This document shows positions 44,069 through 54,900 of a stretch of 64,000 nt of DNA, piece after piece (the stretch's first letter is position 1; each line of letters begins with the position of its first letter). Under the pieces are notes generated by a model. The model saw nothing but the letters and a program-made list of their open reading frames with translations, was not told the origin of the DNA and did not search any database. The stretch is from contig JASKMD010000031.1 in the NCBI GenBank assembly GCA_030144725.1, positions 9,501,846 to 9,565,845 on the forward strand. The letters are read 5' to 3'. The position numbers and the translations under genes are program-made. This DNA is from Haematococcus lacustris. Its lineage: Eukaryota > Chlorophyta > Chlorophyceae > Chlamydomonadales > Haematococcaceae.

Positions 44069-47000
44069 CTACATGAAGTCGTCCTCGTACTCCTCAACGG
44101 TCTTGTATTTCGACGCCAACTCTTTGTTGCTGGTCATGTTGGCCTCCTGCACGACACAACACTGTCCTTGCCACACTGTCCTTGCCTCCCAGTCGGCGAG
44201 CCGGCCATATGCTTTAAGTGGTTTGCCAATGTGTGGAAGATCAAGTGACAGGTGGCTTGGTGAACGGTGATCCGAGCAAGACAACAAAACAGCACGATGC
44301 CCAGCCTGTCCCTCAATCACACCCTCTTTCGTTCCCTCACCTTCATCACACCCTTGTACTCCCGCAACTCAGCCGCTCGCCGCGTCTCCTCCTTGGCCGC
44401 CCGCTCAGCTGCCCGCGCCGCCTGCGTTTCCGCTTTGCGAGCGCTGCGGGCCTGCACCTCGTAAGCCTGCACAGTCATCCGGGCACAGCCACAGTGAAGG
44501 TGATGCTGAAGGTGAACGATGAAGGTGGGGATAGAGTCGATGGCTCCCATGGCTCGCTGCAGCATTAACAAATAAACTGTTGTGATGTAGGAATCAGGGG
44601 CCAGGGGCAGCAGCAGCGGGGATGCCAGGAGTAACAGCTCATGCTTTGCGACCAGCAGCAGTAGCAGCAGTGCCGCATGACAGCAGATGCCCAGCATATT
44701 GACGGCAGACCCAGTTCCGGCCGTACCTCCTTTTCCCCTGCCAGGTCAGGCTGCACCACCTCCTTGCGGGTCTTCTCCAGCCTGCAACAATACAACCACA
44801 AAACAACTTAACATCAGACACACACACTACCACACACACTGACTCTCACACACCGCAACCCTGTTACACGAGGGTATGAGGCAGCAGGCTAGTCACTCTC
44901 TTATGCACAAGCACCAGCTGGGCTGGCTGCTTATGCCCACGATGATGATGACACCACGACCCAGACGGACATCACCATACGCAGCACACAGCATGCGGGA
45001 CCCACACCCCTTGCTACCCTCCCACCAGGCCAGTGACAGCCTCCTCACACACTCCCAGCCAGCCAGGCCAACACCTCCAACCAGTGCCTGGACTCCAATC
45101 CAGGCTCGCTCCACCCACAGGCTTGCACTGCTCCCTGCCGGCCCGCCTCAGCTTGTGCAGCCACCACTAACAACCGTGGCAACTCGCAGCAACTCGCAGT
45201 ACCCAGTCAGCCTGCCCTGCCTGCCCAGCAGTTTTTTTGACTCCAACCACCACCACCACCACCACCACCCTGGCACTGCCACCACTGCCACGACTGACAC
45301 ACCACTGACACTTTGACCATCACCAGGGATTGTGGACCACTGTGAATGTGAACCTCGCATGAGCCGGCCCCCTTGCTGCCGCTTGCTGCCTTGCAGTCTA
45401 TAGTGTTGGTGGCAAGCAGGGGAGGATGGAAATGGCGAGGCTATCTCAGGCTGGAGCAACAAAGCAGGGGTGCTGCTATGTTAGCAAGCAGATTGGCCAG
45501 GGCCAAATCACGACAATGGTGCTGGCCACAGCGCGTGGGTCAGCAGTTGACAGGGGGTGTGGTGAAAATGTGATAGGTGCTGTGCAGAGGAGCCCACCCT
45601 CAGCGCAACCTGTTGATGACGTCAGGGAGCTTACGCTCCACCACGATGCGTCGCACGGCCTTCTCATCGCGGAAGCCCACCTGCCATGGCGATGGGCAAC
45701 AAGGGGCCACACAGTCACAACACGAGGGAGGTCTTGATGATAGCTACCTGATTGCTGAAGCATAAGAAGCTGGCGGTACGAGCCGCTGTGGTGCTAGAAC
45801 GGCCTTTGGTCGGAGTGCCCTTTGCCCTTTGGGAGTGTGAGAACGAGTGACATCGCCTCCTGGGTATAATTAGGAGCTCATCAGGTGTTAGCTGATATGA
45901 GCCTAGTGGCGCAATGCCTCCGAGGAAGCGGCCCAGTGCCGCGGAGCAAGAGCCGCATCCGGTTGAAAGCCCGCGAAAACGAGGTTCGTCGTAGTCGCGG
46001 TGTGGTCCGCTGCAACTGTGCAGTCCGACAAGGTCCGCGCTGCTCACATCGCTTCTGTTCATGCCAGCGCAGGTCCTAGCGTCCCTCCAGCCAAACAACG
46101 CGAGGAGCGAAGGGCTGAATGGAACACCCAGCGCCGACAGGTACGCACCAGCACTGCTCGTGTCCCCGCACTATTGGTGTCCCCGCATTGCCGGCCTGTC
46201 AAAAAATTGATCGTAATTGCCTGCAGGTGATCAAAGTCCCGGGTGGCGCTGTGCTGCGCGGCTGCAAGAAGACCCGCCGCAAGCTACTGGCCCATTTCCA
46301 GCTGCGGGCCGGCATCCATTCTCAGCTCCGAGTCATGACCATGTGTATGCCATGTTTAGGCCATGAGCATGCCATGCGATGGGAACTCCACACAGAAAAA
46401 ACACTGTTTTGTAGTGGTCCACAACTAGTGTGTTCGACTGCAATGAAGGCTCAAGGTTGAGGGCCAAGGTGCTGTGGTGCTAGAACGAACTCCAGCTGGC
46501 CATGCCTACCCATTCCTATAGAACTAGCGCCAGCACTGGCGTGGTCACACCACCACACTTTGTTGGGCTCTGCCATACAGTGTAGGCCAGGCAGCCAATC
46601 GCTCTACTGCAGCTGCCCATGCTGGGTGCAAAGCTCACACTTGCACATGTCAGAACAATCAGCCCGCTACCAGTGGCACTATTGGGGGCGGGCCAAGGCA
46701 GGGAGGGGCAAGGTAGCCAGGCTGTTGTGTGCGGCTGTCTTCACCTAAGGCAAGGTCACACACACACGTCCATGCCAACATCTATCGCCTGCGCCTCATA
46801 AGGGGGTGGGGGTAAGAAATTAGGTATTGTTGCAGACTGTTTGTTTCAGACCCCTAGTTGTAGGGGAGATGTGTACATGGTCTCCTGCAATGTCACATCA
46901 AACACTCCAGCACTAAGCGCTGGGTGTGGTCCCACACCTTGTACCTGGCCAACCTCCATGGCGGCTGTCTTGCGTAAATTGCTCCACATGGTGTACACAA

Positions 47001-48158
47001 CTCCCACGTTGTTCAGCTTGCAGCCTGCAGCCCAGGTCCACTAGTCACATCATGCGCATGAGGAGGTGTGAAAAATGTGTGAGCCATGGAATCAACAGTG
47101 ACCAGGTCAATGAGAGGGTGTGAGTACTTGTTACTCAAGCTGAACATATGCGTGCTGGCCCATGGCTACAGTGCTCAACACACAGCCATGGCACCCATGC
47201 TGCATGTCGTCAAGAATGGCATGATCATGACAACAATGACGACGGCCATGACCATGATGACAGCTGGGGAGTTGACAACGTATAACGCAGAAGAGTTAAA
47301 CACTGGAAAGCTCTGGACCATTTTCTAGTCAGTCACCGCCCATGGACCTGGCAGCAGCACTGGCAGGGCCACAGCAGCACACTGTTTCACCCATACACGA
47401 GTTGCCCCTGCACTACCCTGACTGAGTGGAATGTCTGAAGCAGGTGCCAGTGAGGGAGCTAACGCCGCAGGCAAACTGCCTCCGTCCTGAAGGCCTTGGC
47501 CGAGTGGCAGAGGTGTTTTCGGCCCACCTTGGATGGAGTTCTGCTTGACAAGCTGGGCACAGTCCTCCAGGGTGTCTTCAGGGATGTCCTCTATCCCCAC
47601 CCCCTCTGGCAGCCGCAGGTACACATGAGCGCTGCTCAGGTCATCCACATGGAACCTGAGGTCGGGGCCAGGGGTTGAACGACAATTATAAGTCCAATTG
47701 GTTCACACACAGCCCCTATTCTATCAGTTCATTCAGAAGTCATTAACTTCATTAAATGGCATAACATGGAACCTGAGGTCTGGGCCAGGGGGCGGGCCAT
47801 GCGCATGGTGCTGCTGCTGCCTCTGATTTCAGTCCTGCACTGGTCATGGGGTCATGAGCTGGTTGGCCTGCTAGCTGGAGCAGGCTGAGCAACAGGAGGC
47901 CACAGGTGGATCTCCGGTGGGTCGGAGACAGCCTACCACACGTCAGTTGGCCACATGTAATGCAGGAGTTCTTCATTTTCATACCTGCAACCAGTAGGCG
48001 AGCTGGTGCCATGCTCGCTGGGGAGCCAGCGGGCCTCCTTGAGGCACGCACTCCCCATGAACCCCATGGACTCCCCCAACGACTCACTTGTCCTTCCCCA
48101 TGTAGCACAGGTAATCCTGTTTCGACGGCACGTGGTTGCGCGGGGAGAAATAGAACAT
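44069..48158 (-). CDS. CCDC25: CCDC25 homologue (NFACT-R/DUF814-type domain protein)
   Basis: Eight minus-strand exons close in frame: 48158-48088, 47984-47937, 47655-47528, 47024-46945, 45680-45610, 44781-44727, 44466-44341, 44146-44069 (657 bases, 218 aa). The order follows CCDC25: [10 protein letters not shown] start, [106 protein letters not shown], a Lys/Arg/Ala-rich coiled coil, EYKGVMKEANMTSN and an acidic end EEYEDDFM. Length is close to the roughly 208 aa of animal CCDC25. The domain is shared with NEMF/Rqc2-type proteins; in animals CCDC25 was reported as a DNA sensor, which need not apply to algae. Intron 4 holds a Fanzor remnant in the opposite orientation. Confidence 0.93.
45790..46830 (+). 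pseudogene. Fanzor-derived locus: N-terminal exons joined to 3' tail, core deleted
   Basis: The 5' flank with GGGTATAAT and the ATG at 45913 ([14 protein letters not shown]) match the inverted fragment at 1,470-1,625. A stop (TAG near 45,991) ends that frame. Later pieces are [17 protein letters not shown] with a GTACGC donor (about 46,084-46,140), and [20 protein letters not shown] followed by [15 protein letters not shown] (46,227-46,330) after a CTGCAG acceptor. The same exon occurs in the copy at 51.4-51.5 kb. From about 46,330 the sequence passes directly into a tail-like block (CCATGTGTATGCC, CTCCACACAG, TAGTGGTCC), so the nuclease core was lost. It lies in intron 4 of the CCDC25 homologue. 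Confidence 0.62.
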
Positions 48159-48160
48159 TG

Positions 48161-48215
48161 CGCCCGGAACCACGCTGCAGCTTTACGAAGATGTTTTAGT
48201 TGCCGAGGATTACAC
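48161..48215 (+). pseudogene. Relic resembling exon 1 of the receptor kinase
   Basis: CGCCCGGAACCACGCTGC and following bases, translated [18 protein letters not shown], resemble FTPGTTLLLSGDISVAVD of the kinase at about 49,060-49,115. It starts three bases upstream of the CCDC25 start codon, on the other strand. It may be a leftover of a tandem kinase-family gene. Confidence 0.4.
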
Positions 48216-48234
48216 TGATGGGTGTCAGGTTGCG

Positions 48235-48490
48235 GCCCAATTCGCACTCGCACGTTTTTAGATTATGCTCGGCCAACCGACTTCTATCGTTCAGAGCCAC
48301 TGGCCCCGTCTCTGTTCGTTCAGACCAAGCACGGTAAGGCCTCCCATTCACATCAGTCAGAGGAGCTGCTCAGCAGCCCAAATGGAGACAGCGAGGGGCG
48401 GTCGCTTTAGTCGGTTAATGCAATGTAAGGCATATATCCGCCCGTCATTCTACATCATATTAGCCTCCTTTTCGCCGCATTTGAAGCGAG
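48235..48490 (+). mobile_element. Truncated Harbinger-like element
   Basis: Begins GGCCCAATTCGCACTCGCAC. It matches, with moderate divergence, the reverse complement of 61,340-61,601 (GGAGCTGCTCAGCAGCCCAA, GGAGACAGCGAGGGGCGGTC, CCTCCTTTTCGCCGC). The right end is missing. It occupies the divergent promoter region between the CCDC25 homologue and the receptor kinase. Confidence 0.6.
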
Positions 48491-48968
48491 CTAGTAGGGA
48501 AAACTTGTTACACTAGCAGGAACAACGTCGGCGAGGATCCCGAGACCCTTTGGCCAGGGATCTCATTTGATGACGAGCCCTTGGCTGCTGGCTAGGTCCG
48601 TATCGAACTTACCAGGACTGGGGCGCATTCAGATGCATGGGCCTGTCTCATGCAGAGATGTCCAACTGAAGCAAACCTGTAGCTCCTGGAGCGTCAGCTG
48701 GCGCTGCCATCAGGAGATGTCATCGCTGTCATAACACTGGGTGATACACACTGGGGGAGGGGGCAGTCCTGAGCGCCAACATATCACAAGACCCTATAAG
48801 TATCTTGTTGAAGGACCCTATGGGCATGGGCCATTACAACACCTGCTGCGTGTATCATAATGCTTGCATCCCATGAAATGGCCCCTTTGTTGAATTTGTC
48901 ACCTATCTGTTTTCTGCGCCGCTACACTGCCATCCCTCTATATAAGTACGGGGCAGAGGAATGCGTTA
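48491..48968. other. Upstream region of the receptor kinase, no gene seen
   Basis: No exon or RNA gene recognised. CTATATAAGT at 48,938-48,947, about 25 bases before the start codon, resembles a TATA box. Confidence 0.35.
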
Positions 48969-51900
48969 ATGACCCCTTTGCGACGCAAGGGGTTCCTCGT
49001 TCGTGCATTGCTGTGGGCACAGCTAGCCGCAGCTTGCTTGGCCGGTGATACTACTGTCTTCACGCCCGGAACCACGCTGCTGCTTTCCGGCGATATTTCT
49101 GTTGCCGTGGATGCAAGCGGCACCACAGCCAACATTCTCACTGAGAGCGTCACGCTCCCGGTGATCGTGGCCAATGGAGTTGGACTTGAGTTGGCTGTGG
49201 TGCCACCAGCAGCCTGCCAGACACAGCTGCTCAGCTTTGCCACCATCCTGTGCACTACCAAGGCAGATTTCACTGGGGTGCAGGTTCGTAACAGCCTGTT
49301 AGGACAGGTGCCGGTGCCACCACTTACATCAGTGCAGTGCCACAACTTGCTTGTGCATTAACGTGCATGGACATCTATTGAGCACTTTCCTTTTTGTTTT
49401 TCCAGGTATACAAAAACTCCATTGACATCAGTACATGGCAGTTTGCCAACAGGTCCTACAGCAATCTGTCCATCTTCTGCACTGGCTTACCTCCTGCAAC
49501 AGCTGTAGCCAGCTGTGCAGGACGCCAGATTTTCAGCAACAGCACTCTCGTCCCAGCGCTGATCAGTCTCCAGGCAACCCACAGCAACGTGACTCTGCAC
49601 CTGTCATCCTCAGCCCCTTACTGGATCACGCCAGAGTTTGGGTGGGGCACGACTGACAATCCCACCGTCATCCAGGTGTGAGGCTGAGCTCAAGGCATGC
49701 CCTCCACCGTGCAGCACTGCAGCTTGTAACTCACAGCTGCTATAATGAACAATCACTAGCGTCCGCTTCCGCCTCCCATGTGCAGGGGTTTGTGTACATG
49801 TTGAGCGACAGCCCCCATGCCTACACATGGTTTGACTTCCGTGCTTCGGGCAGTCTAATCAGTGTCCCAGACAACGCAACCCTGAAGTTTCGGTATGCTG
49901 TGCCCTGCCCTGCTCTCCAGCTGTCCCTTGCCAGCTAGCTAGCTAGCCAGCATGCTCACTGTCCCAGTCCTTTCCCGGGGTAGCTTTGTTGTAGTTACCA
50001 GCATGCACAACACCAGAGCATGGCCTGGTTGTTCATGGCAGTCGATATGCATGCTTGCAGGCGCATAGCCACCACAAACATGAACCTAGGTTCTGACACC
50101 CAGTTCCCTGCCTCTGGCTTCATTGGCTATTACTTTAACATTCAAAGGTGAGACAAGCCCAGGCGCCGGGCTGGTGCCTTGCATGCTAATCACTAGCTTC
50201 TCTCCAGCCCTGGGCCAAACTGTTGCATGTCACACTGCTAAGTGTGATGTGAGCAGGGTGGGGCACATTCTCTGGTTGCAGGGGTGCTGGGGTGCGCTTC
50301 TCCTCGTATGAGTCAATCAATGTCCTGCCTAGAGACGTGTTTGGTGAGTGGGGCGTGACAGGCTAAGAGAACCTAGCTAGTGGCTGGGAAGTCTTTCCCT
50401 ATCTCACCTGGGGCTGCATACAGCACCTCCCTCCCCATCCCAGCGGGCAATGACTACCAATGCCCTTGGCTGGCGGAGCTGTCAGGTCCATGCATGAGCA
50501 CAGCTCCAGCGGACGCCACTAGCTCTCCCCAATGCGCTGCGTGTCAGCACTGCATTGCAGTCCCTGTCTACTTACCTGCCTGGCTGTGGTGCTGGCTGTG
50601 CCCTTGGCAGCCTTGCCCTTGGCCCTTGGCTGGCTGCGTTGGCTCAGCTGCTGCTCAGCCTTTCTGCACTTGGCTGGCAAGGCAGTGCTGGGTCTTAGGC
50701 TCTGAGGCTGTTAGCTGTGTGGCTTCCTATCTGTATGGTGGCTGTGGCAGGATGCGTGAGGACACTACCAGGCACCTTATAAGGCCCCGCACTGGCTGGT
50801 CATGCTGCTGGCTCCATGCTGGGCGCCACAGACGGAGATCCACTTGCCCTGCTGGGGGCTTCCAGCCCTCAGGCCTGGTGGGCTGCTCATGGTCCAGCTG
50901 CTCCTCACAGGGCTGGGGCTTGTCCACAGATGAGTAGATACCATGGTGCGGTGCTCATCCACCAGCCCCACCTTGCCAGGCAGCCTGTCTTGCTCTTTCT
51001 TGTTCCTGATGGGCTTCCCCAGCACCCTGCAGCAGGCCTGGATGAAGCTGCACGGAGTGCGCGCCCATGGTGACGAATTCTCACCTTGGATTGGTGCTGC
51101 CCAGCTCCTGCAGCTTGGCCAGCAGGTCTTAATTGTTAGGGTCGTCAATGGCAGGCTTTAGGGCAGGGTAGATGTGCTGCACTGTGCGCCTAAGGCGGCG
51201 CTGCAGCAGGTTGTAGACGTCATGAACTTAAGCTTGGCAAACCAAACTTTGAGTCATGATTTGAAGCTGACTCTCAGCCACCGGCTGAACCAGATTCTGG
51301 CTGGCTGGTTGGGCAGGGGCGCGCAGGAGTGGATAGAGGGGATCGAGGGGCTGCATCAGGTGCAGGGAGGGGCGGCACATCTGGAGGTGTGGGCGCGCTA
51401 GTGGCTCCCTTTGCTGGAGGTGCGCCATGAGCTTTCATTTGATGTTTTTGCAGCCCCGCAGCACAACGCCCCCAGGACTTTGATAACCTGCAGCTCAGCA
51501 TGATGAGCACAGATAGAGCAAAATGTGTGAAGTGTATAGCCCCGTGCCTGGCGCTGCTCAAATTTGCGCTGGCACTGCTTTCTCCACTTGTGTCTGGCAT
51601 TAACAGCAGCGATGTTTGCTCATACAATGTGGAGTACGCACAGTTAGAGCGGAGCACACCGTGACAAAGCTTGGAACCTTGGACGGTGTGCTGGGCCTTA
51701 TGGTGTCTACCCTGCATGATGCAGCTGAAGAGCTCGAGGTGTGTGGCTGTCTTCTGATGCTGCTGTGTGCTTGCAGACTATCTGGCGTATTGGTATGCGC
51801 GATACCTCTCCTCCATTTCCAGTATCTCAGCCAGTGCACAGTGGCTAGCGGACAGCACTGGATTGCCAATCTCGCTCTCAACCTTCCAGGTACAAAGCAT

Positions 51901-54900
51901 GCTCTAGATAGGCAATGCAAACAAAGTGCCCAGTGGGCGGACTCAAGTTTTACTAACTCATGCCATGCTTGCCCCACGGTGGACGTTCCTGCCTGCAGCT
52001 TGCCGCAACTGAACATCCCGACACCATTTATACAGTTGTCAAGCGTGTCTCCAACTTTGACATTGTGAACCAGGTATGTTCCAGCTGCTGGTCCTGCTTC
52101 CTTAGTAACAGGCATGCTCAAACAACAGGCATGATGAATTGTGCAAGCATGGCTACTTCTCCCGTGCTTCCGAGCAGCTGCCAACATTGAGATGCTCTTC
52201 CTCACCATCCTGCAATCAGTGCAACGATCGTGACCCCTTGCACAACTGCTTAACCATTGCGAGTTGGCAACAAGTCCGTCAGTTGATCCAGGTTCAGCCA
52301 GATTGCACAAGGCTGGTGTCCTGCTGTGCTGCTGTGCAGACCATCGTCCCAGACTCTCTCCAGCACCCGCTGCTGCCAGCAGTGCAGCACACCGGCATCA
52401 TGGACTGGGGTGTAGATCCCTTCACACCCACCACCCAGGCCACACCTGCCTGTACGCCTGCTGAGCTGCTCATGGGCTTGAACTTCACCCAGGCACAGCC
52501 CTACGTTATCCAAGTCTGCAACATGCGGTTGGCAGCTGCTGCGGAAAGCACCAATGTCAGCCAGGCACTAGCAACAGGTGCTGGGGGCAACGCTCCCCCT
52601 GCTCAGGGCCTCAACGCCTCCCCTCCCTTCGTGTCCATCCCTGCCGGCACTGCCATCTGGTGGCAGGGTCACCCCATGCGCAGCCTGGCGGCAGACCTGG
52701 CAGGCCAGGCTTCAGCGGTGGTGCTGGGAGCTGGCAGCCAGCTCACCATTCGCAACCTCACCCTGGTCAATGCGGGGACGCAGATGCAGGACCCCACGGG
52801 TGTGGCACCACCACACCCCCTGCAGCTCTTCAGCATGCTGCTTTGGGCTATTGGCAACAGCAGGTGCGTCAGGGGCAGCCTACCTCTGCCCGGTGTGACG
52901 GCTGGCCCGCTGTCCAGTCTGCGTCTTGGCTCCAGATCCCTTGCACCAACCATGCTTGTGGCACTGTGTTCCTACACATGCCATGCTCCTGCTCCTTATG
53001 ACCCTTTCCATACCAGTGTCTTGATAAGTGAGTAATGGTGTAGTGACACTGATAACAGCCGGCTGTGGCTCATGGCTATCAATCATGGCTCATGGCTATC
53101 GATGGCTGTGATTTATACTTTGTCAACAAGTTGCTCTATGCAATGGCTGCCTGCTAGTGCACACTGTGAGGGTTGGCCGCATCAGCACCTGCCTGTGCAC
53201 CTCCGTGTGCAGTGCTGACATCAGCGTGGTGCTGGACCTGGTCACTATCATCGTCCCACCTGAAGAGCTGGCCATCCTGAAGCTGTTTGCCGGCGGGCAG
53301 CGCACCTGTAGTTGCAGCCTGAGCAGAGAGACCCAGGCCGCCCTCACACGCATCTTTGACATGTCTGAAGTGGGTCTGCCGTGCATGTGTTTGGCTCTTG
53401 CATGGACTCAGACGTAGAGTGCTGCAAGCCAGCCGCATTCTATACCTGCCTCATCGCCGTTGTCCATACTGATTGCCCGTCCTGTATTGGGCCTGTCTGG
53501 CCTGGTGGCAAGGCCTGTCCATCCACCTGCAGCTGCCATTCTCTTGAAGATTCCAAGGCATAATGTCGTGCCAATGGGTGTGATTGCAGGCCCAGTATCG
53601 CACACCACACCACAGCTGCCACTCTGCCCACGTCCTTCGCAGTCACAGCATGCCTTGGAACCCCACCTGTCACGGAGCTAGGGCCTGACCACACCCTGCA
53701 TCCAGGCAGTGAAGACATCAAATGGCCGGCACCCTTTCAGTCCCACACACGACCCCTACTAAGCCCATCTAAGTATCTGGTGAAGGCTGGGCATCCACTG
53801 CCATGTGCTACAGCAACCCCGGCACAATGCACATGGGCGCATGCCATGTCATGATGACCCACTGCCCTCCACTGCCCCACCTGGCCAGGTCTCTCTCCTC
53901 ACAAACACCTCCGTGACTTTCTCCCGGGTGCGAGCTGAGAGGTGGAGCGGCACACGGGTCACCCTCAACAGCGACCCAAGCCCCACGCCCTTCTCCCTGC
54001 TGCCAGGCTCCGCTTTGGCTGATGTCACGCTTGTGGCTCCCAGCTCAGGCAGGAAGCGAGGCGTGGATGTGCGATGGGTGGTGCCCACAGCGGTTCTTGG
54101 CGGCTTGGCAGTACTGGCCGGCGTGCTGGCAGTGGTCTGGCTCATGAAGCGGCGCAGGTCACTGCAGACACATTCCAGCGACATCTTCAAGGTGTTGGAT
54201 ACCCTGGTAGGTTAGCACCTCCCTCAGCAGCCTAGTGGGCAGTAACTACCAATGCAAAGGCAGAGTCAGGTCCCCTCACTACGGGGTGGTGTTTTGTCTG
54301 TGGTGCCTTCAAGGTGTTGGATACCCGGGTGAGTCAGCACCAGGTCGTGGGATCTCCATCAAGCCTGCTCACTTGTTCGGTCATGCCCCATTGTGCTTCC
54401 ATGTCTCCCATAAAAATGTTTTTGTGGCTGGCACTGGTGCTGATCTGGTTGTTGTGTGGTAGGTACCACCAGGATGGGTGCTTGTGTGTTGCACCAGCTT
54501 CTGTACAGCTACAGCTACAGCTACAGCTCCATGTGGCCATCTGTTTCTCACACAAGACCTCAACGGAGCCATGCATGTTGGCTGGCAGGCAGACAGGCAG
54601 GCGAGCGACACTCTAGTTCCACCCACCAAGCATGTCCATACATCATGCTTCTATGCTGCTGCTGCTCCTGCCGCTGCCGCTGCTGCAATTCTTCGGTGTT
54701 TGGTGATGTGCAGGAAAGCGGCAAACTGCACCCAGCACCCTCGTCCCCTGCTGTTGACAGCGGCGCAGCTAGACTGCAGCTCCGCGGCTCCTCAGGGGCT
54801 CTGCACCGCCCTGGGCAGCTGCAGCAGTCACCCTCCAGTGCACTGGATGCAAGTGACCCCAGCCTGGCCACCCACCTTGTGGCCACCACACAACCACAGG

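Noticed and set aside
51616..51745. Frame AEHTVTKLGTLDGVLGLMVS as an exon
   Set aside because: No matching acceptor and not needed for the kinase frame, which continues from 50343 to 51777.
53592..53690. Possible kinase exon after GATTGCAG at 53,592
   Set aside because: It runs into a stop in the required phase; exon 53213-53369 joins 53889-54191 directly in phase 0.
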